From: an uncultured Lachnospiraceae bacterium
GTDB lineage: Bacteria; Bacillota; Clostridia; Lachnospirales; Lachnospiraceae
Length of the DNA: 59,165 bases
Reading direction: 5' to 3'
Assembly (NCBI GenBank): GCA_910588565.1
Contig: CAJUPF010000008.1
Coordinates: 1-59,165, forward strand
Shown here: piece by piece, positions 42,815 through 52,085 of the stretch
How the letters are laid out: every line of letters starts with the position of its first letter
Numbering within the stretch: position 1 is the stretch's first letter
Position numbers and translations under genes: made by a program
The notes under the pieces: generated by a model
Database searches by the model: none
What the model was told of the DNA's origin: nothing
What the model saw: the letters and a program-made list of their open reading frames with translations, nothing else

Positions 42815-42862
42815 AGTACCACCCTCCGGTTTTTTATATATTTCTTATAATTATTTCTACCT

Positions 42863-42895
42863 GTCTGCAGCGAGCGGTTTATGGCCGCTGCAGAC
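42863..42895. repeat. Perfect 10-bp inverted repeat in the glgB upstream gap
   Basis: GTCTGCAGCG and CGCTGCAGAC flank a 13-nt loop between the AAA protein stop and glgB. No T-tract follows closely, so terminator function is uncertain. A GTTCAGCCTTCCGGCT segment nearby (about 42932) is shared with the hairpin at 28983. Confidence 0.5.
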
Positions 42896-42963
42896 AAATT
42901 GCTGCCTGTTCCATTGCAGTTTTGCCGCAGCAGTTCAGCCTTCCGGCTCCCCTGCGGTCTTTC

Positions 42964-45900
42964 CTACTCTTCAAAATCCTTCTCTCTGAGGATGACATAA
43001 TCATCTTTTGTATATCTTCTGGAAGTAAGAATGGAAAATGCTTTCTTAATCGATTTTTTCTCCACTTTTCCAATTGCTTCATCTATAATCTCTTTTACCT
43101 CGGTTAGAGTCGTGGCCCGATCCAGCCTCTGGATATTGCTGATTCTGTTGTACAGCGCCAATACCCCCATTGTATCGATTTCATAATCCAGATCATGGGC
43201 ATACGCTTTGCCAAACTCCACCAGCTCGTCGCTGGTAAAAACGGGAATGACCACCTTTTCTGTAAACTTTCTCGACAATCCGTCATCTCTGCCCAATGCC
43301 TGATTCAGGCCTGTCCTGGTATCTTCCATAATGACTAAAAGCCCGCTGCTGTCGTTATCTAAAAGCAGTGACAGCTTTACTGCTGTTTCCCGGCTGATCT
43401 CCCCTGCATGTTCGATCACCAGATAGCCACCCGCTACTTTTTTGAGCAGGCCGGACAAATCTTTTTTATTTAAAGATGCAGCGTCAATTTTGCCGACTTT
43501 ACTTTTCGGACGTTTCACTTCTCTTCGCAGCGCTTTGATCAATGCGGTTGCAAATACGGTTTTACCGGATCTGACGCCGCCCTGAATCAGGATATGCCCG
43601 GTAGATGAAGACGTGCTGTTCTGAAAATGTTTTACCGTATTGGTCAGAACCCTGCAAATCTGATCCTCCATGCCCGCCACCGGGACAAAATAGGAAAAAA
43701 TCGCTCTCTGCTCTTTGCTCAGCTTCGTAATCGCTTTGTCCTTTTCAGGAACGGATGCAGCCTTTTCTTTCTGTCCGGGCTTCACCGACTGTTCTTTTAG
43801 CGCTTCTTCAATTTCTTTCGTCTGAAACTCTCTTGTATCCTGTTTAACAGGAATGGCGGAGGGCACATCCTCATGGGATGTCTGCGGAACGCTTTGTTCT
43901 GCAGATATTCCATAAAATTCCGCTTCGGCAAGCCGCATCTCTTCTGCAAGGGCTTCCTCCTGCTCTTTGGTCGATTCCCCGGATGATTCATCATACGGTT
44001 GGATTTCTCCGGATTCTGCAGCTGTGCCGCTGATACCTGGATCTGCTTCTGCGATATCTGGATCGCCACTTTGAACCCGTTCGGTTTCTCCCGCTTCTGC
44101 GGTTATATCATCAGATTCATACTGCCCTGCCAGATTTATCTCTGCGGCTGCTTGAGCGGGTTTTGCCTGAACCGCTTCCACAGCAGGCTCTCCGATATCT
44201 GCGTATCTCTCCGGCTGGTCTGGTTCTTCATAAGCCCCCGCTTCCATTACATCCGCTGTTTCATCATCGCTTTTATACTGCCCGCCCGGCTCTTCCTCCG
44301 CAATCGGTTCCCCTTGCATATATGGATCTTCTGCGCCTGCCTCTGTAAAATATCTGGCTGTCGGATTTTCATTTTCTTCTGGAAAATATTCATCCTCATT
44401 TTTTAGAACTGCTTCGGATACAGATTCATCCACTTCTCTATATGGCTCTGCATGATCCGCATCTCCTGCTGTTTCTAAAGCTCTTGCATCCGGTTCTGAC
44501 GCCCCGGCCTCTGCGGTGTTTTCGTCAAACCGTTCAATCTTCTCCGCTAATTCACCGTCTGCATCCGCCAAATACTCCGGCGTTCCTTCCGCGTCTTCCT
44601 GACGTATGCTTTCGCTCTGGATTTCGGGCTCCTCAGGCGCTGGCTCCGGCGTCTGCCTGTCTATGTATGCCTCCCGCCGTACCCAGCTCTTTTCCCTGAA
44701 CTCTGGTTTTGCCCGCCTGATTTTACGGAGCAGCTCCGGTTCTCTTTCGTCTGTCTCTTCCTGAAGCCTCTCAATCTGCTGCTGCAGCATATCGTTCATG
44801 CCGGCCATATATCTGCCCGCACGCTCTTCATCGGAAATATCATCTGCTGCAAGATATTCATCCTGCATCAGCTGCCTTGGCGTAATCCCTGCGTCCAGTT
44901 TGGGGATCACCTCAATCAGCCTGTCCATAATTTCCCTGGTCTCATGCAGCGCCTTTGCTTTCACCGTTTCCAACTGCTTTTGCTCCGCCAGATACAATGC
45001 CGTCTGCGCTGCCCTGCTGGCCTTCTCCCAGCCGCTCAGCCCGTCTGAATCCGCCAAAAGGCTGTCGCTTTCTTCGTAAGCGCTGCGTATGGATTTTTCT
45101 ATTGCCTCTTCTGCTTTTTTGTATTCTTCATCCACCTCAGTCTGTCCTTCTCTATGGTTGATCCTAAGATATGGAATATCTTCAACGATTTTTTTAATCG
45201 CATCCATAGTATCTTCTACCGTTTCTTTTTCCGTTGCATCCTTAATCAGCTGCATATTCTGTTCCAGCTGGCTCTGCAAATCCGCCGTATCAAACTTCTT
45301 TCCGCTTTCTTTTGCCACTGGAACCGCAGCCGGATAAACTTCTTTTACACCATCCCTGCGCCGCTTAAATGTTCGGTATTTGTCCTCCTGGGACTTGGTC
45401 AGCGGACGGTAAAACATCTTTAATTCCAACGCCCGCTCCACATAAATACCATCCCCAATCCACAAAATCAGTTCATCGCAGGTTTCAATACACTTCTTAC
45501 TCTCACCTGCTTTATGATACAGATAGGCCAGTTCATATACCCACTCTTCCGACCATTCCCGCTCTTTTAACTCTTCCAGAATCGTAATTTGTGTCTGAAT
45601 ATCCGCCCCTTTTGCCCTGCTGATTTTATAACGCAGCACATACTTCAGACTGTCTTTCGGAGCAATTTCAACAAACTCATCATAATACTCTTCAGCCTCA
45701 TCTATTCTCTGCATCAGCACTGCCAGTTCTGCAAGCCGGTATATCGTCATCCTGCCAATGGAAGATCGATCATACGCGATATGCAGAATCTCCCATGCTT
45801 CATCGTAACGCTTCAGTCTCATGTAAATATCCCCTGCCCGAATCAGCAGATTGACATTTCTTACTCTGTGCCAGTTAATCGAATCCGCAATCTCTGCAGC

Positions 45901-45975
45901 TGTTTCAAAATCTCCCTCTGCAGCCAGCGCTTTCATCTGATCTGTTCTTAATTTATATTCATATTTATCCACCAA
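42964..45975 (-). CDS. TPR protein with acidic linker and C-terminal AAA-type ATPase domain
   Basis: A 1003-residue cytoplasmic protein in three parts. Residues 1-200 are tetratricopeptide-like helices (GDFETAAEIADSINWHRVRNV). Residues 200-450 are helical and coiled-coil. Residues 450-730 are a long disordered, strongly acidic linker. The C-terminal AAA-like domain (about 770-1003) has Walker A LIQGGVRSGKTVFA, Walker B-like GGYLVIEHAGEI and a CbxX/SpoVK-like arrangement. Start is TTG at 45975 or GTG one codon later, with AGAGGT upstream. I recall similar proteins only in Lachnospiraceae; the function is unknown. Confidence 0.8.
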   Translation of the reverse strand: MVDKYEYKLRTDQMKALAAEGDFETAAEIADSINWHRVRNVNLLIRAGDIYMRLKRYDEAWEILHIAYDRSSIGRMTIYRLAELAVLMQRIDEAEEYYDEFVEIAPKDSLKYVLRYKISRAKGADIQTQITILEELKEREWSEEWVYELAYLYHKAGESKKCIETCDELILWIGDGIYVERALELKMFYRPLTKSQEDKYRTFKRRRDGVKEVYPAAVPVAKESGKKFDTADLQSQLEQNMQLIKDATEKETVEDTMDAIKKIVEDIPYLRINHREGQTEVDEEYKKAEEAIEKSIRSAYEESDSLLADSDGLSGWEKASRAAQTALYLAEQKQLETVKAKALHETREIMDRLIEVIPKLDAGITPRQLMQDEYLAADDISDEERAGRYMAGMNDMLQQQIERLQEETDEREPELLRKIRRAKPEFREKSWVRREAYIDRQTPEPAPEEPEIQSESIRQEDAEGTPEYLADADGELAEKIERFDENTAEAGASEPDARALETAGDADHAEPYREVDESVSEAVLKNEDEYFPEENENPTARYFTEAGAEDPYMQGEPIAEEEPGGQYKSDDETADVMEAGAYEEPDQPERYADIGEPAVEAVQAKPAQAAAEINLAGQYESDDITAEAGETERVQSGDPDIAEADPGISGTAAESGEIQPYDESSGESTKEQEEALAEEMRLAEAEFYGISAEQSVPQTSHEDVPSAIPVKQDTREFQTKEIEEALKEQSVKPGQKEKAASVPEKDKAITKLSKEQRAIFSYFVPVAGMEDQICRVLTNTVKHFQNSTSSSTGHILIQGGVRSGKTVFATALIKALRREVKRPKSKVGKIDAASLNKKDLSGLLKKVAGGYLVIEHAGEISRETAVKLSLLLDNDSSGLLVIMEDTRTGLNQALGRDDGLSRKFTEKVVIPVFTSDELVEFGKAYAHDLDYEIDTMGVLALYNRISNIQRLDRATTLTEVKEIIDEAIGKVEKKSIKKAFSILTSRRYTKDDYVILREKDFEE

Positions 45976-46038
45976 TTTGTGACACCTCTGAAAGCAGCGC
46001 AGTTACTGTAACCGTTCGGATGCTTTTACTGTTCCCAA

Positions 46039-47343
46039 TTACTGCTGCTGTTTGTTTCTCTGATCTTTCTCTTTATAACGTATCTCGCCGGTCTGCACAT
46101 CCACCGACTGCATCCGAATATATTCTTTTGTCTGTTCCGGCAGTTTACGCCCGCGCAAAATATAAGCTACCACTTCCCGTATCAGATAATAAATCACTGC
46201 AAATGTCGGTACGCCAAGCAGCATTCCCATAAATCCGAACAGTCCGCCGCCCACTAAAATCGCAAATACAACCCAGAATGCAGACAAGCCTGTAGAATCC
46301 CCCAGAAGTTTCGGCCCGATAATATTTCCGTCTACCTGCTGCAGTACCAGAATAAATATCAGGAAATGCAGCCCTTTCATCGGATCTGCCAGCGCAATCA
46401 GGATAAAACTTGGTACAGCGCCTACATAAGGCCCGAAGAACGGAATAACATTCGTCACACCTACGATTACTGCAACCAGCAGACTGTAAGGCATCGATAA
46501 AATCAAAAGTCCAAAATAACAAATCACCCCGATAATTGCAGAATCCAAAATCTTGCCGCGGATAAACCCACCGAACATCTCATTACTGATTCTGAGCATA
46601 TGGAGCACATGGTTGCCGTACTTAGACGGCAATACGGCATAGACAATTTTCTTGCTCTGTCCGATAAATGTTTCCTTGCTGAGCAGAAAATAAATCGCAA
46701 TTACAAGTCCAATCACGAAATTAAACAGTACCCTGACCGTACTGATCACGCCGGAAGTAATCGGCGCCAGATAGGTATTGATCTGGGGAAGTATCTGCTC
46801 CCGGAACAGCTGATCCAGATACCCTACAATCTCCTCCAGATCAAGTCCCATATACTCCATCAGCTCCGGATTCTTCGCCAGGAAATCTTTTGACTCTGCC
46901 GTAAACGCATTCAGTTCAGTGGGAAGCGTCACCATCACGTTGCGGATACTCTTAACCAGCTCTGGTATCATCATATTCAGCAGTATGAAAATAATCGCCA
47001 GAAGAAACAGCAGCGATCCCACAGTCCCCAGGGAACGGGCCGTCCGCTTCGCCTTTTTCTCCGATTTCATCCTGGTTTTTAAAAAATGAAACAGATGCTT
47101 TTCCAGAAACATCATAACCGGGTTTACCAGATATGCCACGATAAACCCAAAAATCACCGGCTGCAGCACGCCGACCAGCTTCTGCCAGTAGATGGTAAAG
47201 CCATGATAGCGGTAGAGAAAGAAGAAGAACAATATACAAAAGCAGACAACAGCCGCCGTAAGCGCTGCAATGCTGCTATATTTCTTTAAATCCCATGCCG
47301 GAGGTTCAGGTGCATCCTTCGCTTTTTTCCTGGGTTCTTCCAC
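46039..47343 (-). CDS. AI-2E family transporter (PerM/YdiK type)
   Basis: A 434-residue polytopic membrane protein with about eight hydrophobic segments. It has the family motif GVTNVIPFFGPYVGAVPSFIL near residue 300 and VDGNIIGPKLLGDSTGLSAFWV after it. Some members export autoinducer-2 or act as Na+/H+ antiporters; the substrate here is unknown. The start is GTG with GGAGGT 7 nt upstream. It begins 13 nt after the stop of the hydratase gene. Confidence 0.92.
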   Translation of the reverse strand: MEEPRKKAKDAPEPPAWDLKKYSSIAALTAAVVCFCILFFFFLYRYHGFTIYWQKLVGVLQPVIFGFIVAYLVNPVMMFLEKHLFHFLKTRMKSEKKAKRTARSLGTVGSLLFLLAIIFILLNMMIPELVKSIRNVMVTLPTELNAFTAESKDFLAKNPELMEYMGLDLEEIVGYLDQLFREQILPQINTYLAPITSGVISTVRVLFNFVIGLVIAIYFLLSKETFIGQSKKIVYAVLPSKYGNHVLHMLRISNEMFGGFIRGKILDSAIIGVICYFGLLILSMPYSLLVAVIVGVTNVIPFFGPYVGAVPSFILIALADPMKGLHFLIFILVLQQVDGNIIGPKLLGDSTGLSAFWVVFAILVGGGLFGFMGMLLGVPTFAVIYYLIREVVAYILRGRKLPEQTKEYIRMQSVDVQTGEIRYKEKDQRNKQQQ

Positions 47344-47356
47344 AACAGCACCTCCT

Positions 47357-49612
47357 CTAGCGTCTGTTATAATTAATCAGACAGCCTTTGAGGATAATGC
47401 TTCTTTCATCGTCTGTCATTTCATCCAACAGTAATGTAAATCCTTTTAATTCTCCGTCTTTTACCAGATATGCTTCAATTTCATGCGCTTTGTCCTCAAC
47501 TGCCGCCCGGATATCCGGCAGGAAAATATAATCGCCGTTTGCAAACGGAAGCCCGCCTTTTTCGACTAACAGCGGCAGCATACCCCAGTTAATCAGGTTG
47601 GAACGATAACGTTTCGTCGCATATTCATTGGCAATATTCGCCCAGCCGCCCAGTACTTTCTGGCAGGACGCCGCCTGCTCCCTGGCAGAGCCGTCGCCTG
47701 GTTTCACTGCAAAAATTGTGCTTCCGACGCCAACCGTCTTCCTGCTGATATCATCGTATTTCGCCTTGATCGCATCCATAACCGGTTTTAATTCGGGAAC
47801 CGCTTCACATGGGCAGGTATCCGCTTCAATCGCTTTCTGCGCCTTCTGGATCTCCTTTGCTCTGCCGACATAAGCCGGATCTTTTCTGGAAAGGGCAAAC
47901 TCTGCCAGTCCAAGCGGATTGGAACGGTAAGACGATGTCTCCCCGGAAGGGATCAGTTCGTCCGTTGTCGTAACCGGATCGTGAATCTCAGAAACAACTT
48001 TCAAAATCATATGCTTTGGCAGCGGGCTCATCTTCGGCCAGTCTTTGATATTCGGGCCAAACTGAATTTCCGCGGATGAATCCGCCACGCCCTTGCTGTC
48101 AAAAACACGGTTTGCATATATCTTGCTGTCAAAAAAGTATTTTGGTTTGGAAAATTCCACATCCATATCGGTTGCCGCGGTCAGATAGCCTTGATTGGCC
48201 GCCGTTGCCGCAATAGAACGCGCATCCATCAGCGCAACGGACGCAATCTGCCCATTCTGCACCTTTGATCCCTCCCGGTTCGGGAAGTTCCGGGTAGAAT
48301 GACGGATTGAAAATGCATTGTTCGCGGGCGTATCCCCGGCGCCAAAACACGGGCCGCAAAACGCAGTTTTCAAAATGGCTCCGGTCTGCATCAGAGTCGC
48401 CGCAGCGCCGTTGCGCACCAGTTCCATATAAATCGGCATACTTGCCGGATAAACGCTTAACGTAAACCCATCCTGTCCAATGGATGCGCCTTCCAGAATA
48501 TCCGCCGCATCGCAGATGTTCTCAAAACCGCCTCCGGCACAGCCGGCGATAATTCCCTGATCAACGTACAATCTGCCGTTTTTCACCTTGCTCTTTAAGT
48601 CAAGGTCAACCGCGCCGTCAAAACTTACCTGGGCACGCTTTTCACAGTCGTCTAAAATATCCATTAAATTCGCGTTGAGTTCTTCAATCGTATAGGTATT
48701 ACTGGGATGGAACGGCATTGCAATCATCGGACGGACAGTACTTAAGTCAATCTCAATCATACCGTCATAATATGCAGTTTCTCCCGGATTCAGTTCTTTA
48801 TACTCTTCTGTCCTTCCATGAATCTCATAAAATTCCTTTACAGCCCCATCCGTTCTCCAGATCGAAGACAGGCAGGTCGTTTCTGTTGTCATAACATCTA
48901 TTCCGATACGGTAATCCACACTTAAATTCGATACGCCAGGCCCTACAAATTCCATTACCTTATTCTTGACGTATCCATTCGCGAACACCTCGCCGATAAT
49001 CGCCAGCGCAATATCCTGCGGGCCGACTCCTTTTACCGGAGCGCCTTTCAGATAAACGCCTACGACTTCCGGCATATTGATATCATACGTCTGGCTCAGC
49101 AGCTGTTTTACCAGCTCCGGGCCGCCCTCGCCCATCGCCATCGTTCCAAGCGCGCCATACCGGGTATGGGAATCGGACCCAAGAATCATCTTGCCGCCGC
49201 CCGCTAACATCTCCCTGGCAAACTGATGAATGACTGCCTGATGCGGCGGTACATAAATGCCGCCGTATTTCTTCGCGCAGGTAAGCCCATACATATGATC
49301 GTCTTCATTAATCGTCCCACCTACGGCGCACAGGCTGTTGTGGCAGTTGGTCAGCACATAGGGAATCGGGAATTTCTCAAGCCCTGACGCCCTTGCTGTC
49401 TGGATAATCCCCACAAAAGTAATATCATGGGAAGTCAGTTTGTCAAATTTTATCTGCAGCTTGTCCATGCTGCCGGATGTATTATGCTCTTTTAAAATTC
49501 CATAGGCAATTGTATTCTTTGCCGCTTCTTCTTTTGTGATCGCAACGCTGGCAGCATCTTCTGTCAGCCGGTTTCCATTTACAAGGAACACTCCGTTCTC
49601 ATAAAGTTTCAT
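47357..49612 (-). CDS. Aconitase-type hydratase
   Basis: A 751-residue [4Fe-4S] hydro-lyase of the aconitase superfamily. Domain 1-3 motifs include TNCHNSLCAVGG, LGSDSHTRYGALGTMAMGEGGPE and TAFCGPCFGAGDTPANN (cluster cysteines). The swivelling domain includes NFPNREGS and a C-terminal KRYRSNLINWGMLPL. Clostridial members of this branch are often annotated only as hydratase, so citrate/isocitrate activity is likely but not certain. GGAG precedes the ATG. A near-consensus promoter lies just upstream. Confidence 0.9.
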   Translation of the reverse strand: MKLYENGVFLVNGNRLTEDAASVAITKEEAAKNTIAYGILKEHNTSGSMDKLQIKFDKLTSHDITFVGIIQTARASGLEKFPIPYVLTNCHNSLCAVGGTINEDDHMYGLTCAKKYGGIYVPPHQAVIHQFAREMLAGGGKMILGSDSHTRYGALGTMAMGEGGPELVKQLLSQTYDINMPEVVGVYLKGAPVKGVGPQDIALAIIGEVFANGYVKNKVMEFVGPGVSNLSVDYRIGIDVMTTETTCLSSIWRTDGAVKEFYEIHGRTEEYKELNPGETAYYDGMIEIDLSTVRPMIAMPFHPSNTYTIEELNANLMDILDDCEKRAQVSFDGAVDLDLKSKVKNGRLYVDQGIIAGCAGGGFENICDAADILEGASIGQDGFTLSVYPASMPIYMELVRNGAAATLMQTGAILKTAFCGPCFGAGDTPANNAFSIRHSTRNFPNREGSKVQNGQIASVALMDARSIAATAANQGYLTAATDMDVEFSKPKYFFDSKIYANRVFDSKGVADSSAEIQFGPNIKDWPKMSPLPKHMILKVVSEIHDPVTTTDELIPSGETSSYRSNPLGLAEFALSRKDPAYVGRAKEIQKAQKAIEADTCPCEAVPELKPVMDAIKAKYDDISRKTVGVGSTIFAVKPGDGSAREQAASCQKVLGGWANIANEYATKRYRSNLINWGMLPLLVEKGGLPFANGDYIFLPDIRAAVEDKAHEIEAYLVKDGELKGFTLLLDEMTDDERSIILKGCLINYNRR

Positions 49613-49655
49613 CTGCTATTCTCCTTACTTCAATACTCAATCCATAGTTACTCAA

Positions 49656-49684
49656 ATTATAAAGGCACTATCCTGAAAAGTCAA
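49656..49684 (-). promoter_or_regulatory. Sigma-A promoter of the hydratase gene
   Basis: On the minus strand TTGACT, a 17-bp spacer and TATAAT form a near-perfect vegetative promoter about 40 nt upstream of the ATG. Confidence 0.85.
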
Positions 49685-49722
49685 TGTTTTACGGGTTTGA
49701 GTTTGTTACAAATCCATTCTCA

Positions 49723-49868
49723 GTTACAGTTCACGGCCTAACTCGGCCGCAAACTGTAACGCATCCAGCCCATTCCAAGTCGCCTTCGGCGAGGGGCTGG
49801 ATGCTTGAAACCACTGCTTTATTGGCCGGATGCCCTGCAGCGGGGTGCGGGGCACCGTGAATAGTAAC
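49723..49868. mobile_element. MITE-like element with terminal inverted repeats and 8-bp target duplication
   Basis: 146 bp bounded by GTTACAGTTCACGG and its imperfect inverted copy (GTTACTATTCACGG on the other strand, 12 of 14). The direct repeat CATTCTCA stands immediately outside both ends (49715-49722 and 49869-49876), as left by transposition. Inside are two hairpins: GTTACAGTT...AACTGTAAC and CATCCAGCCC...GGGGCTGGATG. It codes for nothing. Its left 55 nt recur at 10540. The gap 49613-49976 otherwise holds only the hydratase promoter. Confidence 0.78.
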
Positions 49869-49976
49869 CATTCTCAGACATTACAATGCATGACCCAATG
49901 TTCACCATAGTGAGTTTTCGGCAATTTCAAATCTTCAAAAATACTGCCTGAACATGCCTGAAACCCATAAACTTTT

Positions 49977-52076
49977 TTACGGATTAATCACCGGAAATGT
50001 AATCGATGCGGTAAATAAATCCCCATCCAGCTGAATATCAAATGTTCCGCCCATCATATAGGCCAGGTTTCTGGCTATCGAAAGCCCCAATCCGCTGCCT
50101 TCCGTCCCTCTCGACTCATCTCCCCGCACAAAACGCTCGCTTAAATCCTGCGGCATTTTATGTATTTGATGCGCCGAAATGTCTTTGATGGAAAATTCCG
50201 CATTTCCGTCATTCTCTTTTAATTCCACATAAACCCTGGTATCCTTTAACGCATATTTTGCCACGTTATTATACAGATTCTGTACAATCCTCCAAATCCG
50301 GTTCCCGTCCGCTAAAATCATTACCGGTTCCTGGGGCAGTCTTGTAATAATCGTAAGCCCCATATCCTCAAAAATTTCATTAAATTCACCGCCCGTCTGG
50401 CAAATCAGTTCCACCATATTGATTGGCTGCATATCAAGGGTAATGTTTCCGCTGGAAATACGGGAAATTTCCACCAAATCTTCCGTCAGCTGTTTTAGGC
50501 GCTGTGATTTTTTCTCCAGAATTTCCACGTAATTTTCCAGTTTTTCATTCCGTGTCCCTTCCATTTTGATCAAGTCAATATAATTGATAATAGAAGTCAG
50601 AGGCGTTTTAATATCATGGGAAACATTGGTGATCAGTTCTGTTTTCAGCCGCTCATTCTTGAGATTTTCCTCTACCGCGTTGGAAAGCCCCTGTCCAATC
50701 CCGTTTATTTTATCTGCCAGCTCCCGGTAATCACCGCTAAATTCCACAAGGTCAAATTTATAGTCCAGATTGCCGCTGCCAATTTCCAGGATTCCTTCAA
50801 TCAGTTTCTTTCTCTGGGCTGTCTGCTGCAGGAAGTAGAACAACAGATACACAAAAATAATCAAAATGCCTACCATTGCCCATGCATTGCCTTTTGCAAA
50901 AAATTCCCTGGTCAAAAACAGCTCTGCAGAACCGCAGATCATAAACTGCAGAATAATCCGGTTGCCCATGTAACGTTTATTCATACTCTTCTTCAGAATG
51001 CGCATTGCACGGGACGCCAGGCTGCAGCTGATAAAAATATCCGCCTTAATCTTTCTGACAACGCTCATGTACAGTGTCAGTAGAACCGCGTCCGAAAGAA
51101 ACACCAAAGTCCCTGTCAGTATCAGCATACTGGAAATTCCAAACGTCTGGCTGCCAAGCTTTGCACGGAACGCAACCAGTCCTGTTACCAATACAATAAA
51201 AACCAGAAACTGCAGCTCCGCCGGAAGATAGTCGATCCGGTAAAGCCTTATACTGCTATCATCACCATTCCTTCCGGTAGCCAGGGTAATATAAATCATA
51301 CACAGCACAAAGCCCATGGAAGCGAGAATCGCGACAAATACTCCCAGTTCCACCCATGGAAAATACGTCTCATATACATGCTTTGCTTCCGAAAAGATAT
51401 CTTCTTTGGGTAAAGATTCATCTACCGCAACAATCAGTGCGCCGCCGGTCCCTCCACAGGAAAACAGCCGCAGAATCCCATAATTTAAATCTCTGTCGAG
51501 ATGGCTGATGTTACCCTGAAAGCTGATGGCAACATCATCATAATAAAGATAGCTTCCCCATTTTTTTGCCTGCCTGACTGCCTCTTCTTTTGTATACTCC
51601 TGCTCTACATTGGTATAACATTCATTCCCCTGGAAATACCAATAATAGAAATTACTGCTGCCATCATCAAATTCCAGCTTGTACTGCTTATATTTTTCGC
51701 CTCTCATATCATCTGTCTTGCCGTATGGCATAGAGGTATACCCGGAGGGTGTTTCATCTGTTTTGCCGTATGGCATAGAAGTATACCCGGAGGGTGTTTC
51801 ATCTATTTTGCCGGAGGGCATTTCCTCTTCAAACAGAGAGGCCTGCATTTTCTGAAGCTGAAGATAAGTTGTCAGTTCTTTGGTCTGCTGTACGACAATT
51901 CCTGTGTAATAGGTGGAATGAAAAAAGGAGTCATTGCCAATGTCATCAAAACCTGGCATACTCCTTTCAAATAAATTAGACAGCAGGGTACATATGACAA
52001 TGACAACAATTAAAAATACCATCTGCAGAAAAATAGCAACTGTTTTAAATCCATTGTTGTACTTGTTATTATCCAT
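49977..52076 (-). CDS. Membrane sensor histidine kinase
   Basis: A 699-residue kinase. One N-terminal membrane helix (12-34), an extracellular sensor region (about 35-235), then six to seven hydrophobic segments (about 240-410), an unusual multi-span module. A HAMP-like stretch (EGILEIGSGNLDYKF), H-box ITNVSHDIKTPLTSIINYID and HATPase motifs NLYNNVAKYA and GTEGSGLGLSIARN follow. The sensor region contains two perfect tandem copies of a 15-residue unit (PSGYTSMPYGKTDET). The gene is 9 nt downstream of its response regulator and co-transcribed. Confidence 0.92.
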   Translation of the reverse strand: MDNNKYNNGFKTVAIFLQMVFLIVVIVICTLLSNLFERSMPGFDDIGNDSFFHSTYYTGIVVQQTKELTTYLQLQKMQASLFEEEMPSGKIDETPSGYTSMPYGKTDETPSGYTSMPYGKTDDMRGEKYKQYKLEFDDGSSNFYYWYFQGNECYTNVEQEYTKEEAVRQAKKWGSYLYYDDVAISFQGNISHLDRDLNYGILRLFSCGGTGGALIVAVDESLPKEDIFSEAKHVYETYFPWVELGVFVAILASMGFVLCMIYITLATGRNGDDSSIRLYRIDYLPAELQFLVFIVLVTGLVAFRAKLGSQTFGISSMLILTGTLVFLSDAVLLTLYMSVVRKIKADIFISCSLASRAMRILKKSMNKRYMGNRIILQFMICGSAELFLTREFFAKGNAWAMVGILIIFVYLLFYFLQQTAQRKKLIEGILEIGSGNLDYKFDLVEFSGDYRELADKINGIGQGLSNAVEENLKNERLKTELITNVSHDIKTPLTSIINYIDLIKMEGTRNEKLENYVEILEKKSQRLKQLTEDLVEISRISSGNITLDMQPINMVELICQTGGEFNEIFEDMGLTIITRLPQEPVMILADGNRIWRIVQNLYNNVAKYALKDTRVYVELKENDGNAEFSIKDISAHQIHKMPQDLSERFVRGDESRGTEGSGLGLSIARNLAYMMGGTFDIQLDGDLFTASITFPVINP
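51709..51812. repeat. 45-bp in-frame tandem repeat in the sensor kinase
   Basis: Two 45-bp units (51709-51753 and 51754-51798) differing at a few bases, plus a partial third, encode repeats of SGYTSMPYGKTDETP in the extracellular domain. A related single unit is in the DUF6240-like gene at 32518-32552. Confidence 0.9.
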
Positions 52077-52085
52077 ATGTGTTTC

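Noticed and set aside
51709..51812. Tandem repeats considered as a CRISPR-like array
   Set aside because: Units are contiguous, in frame and translated, with no spacers and no cas genes.
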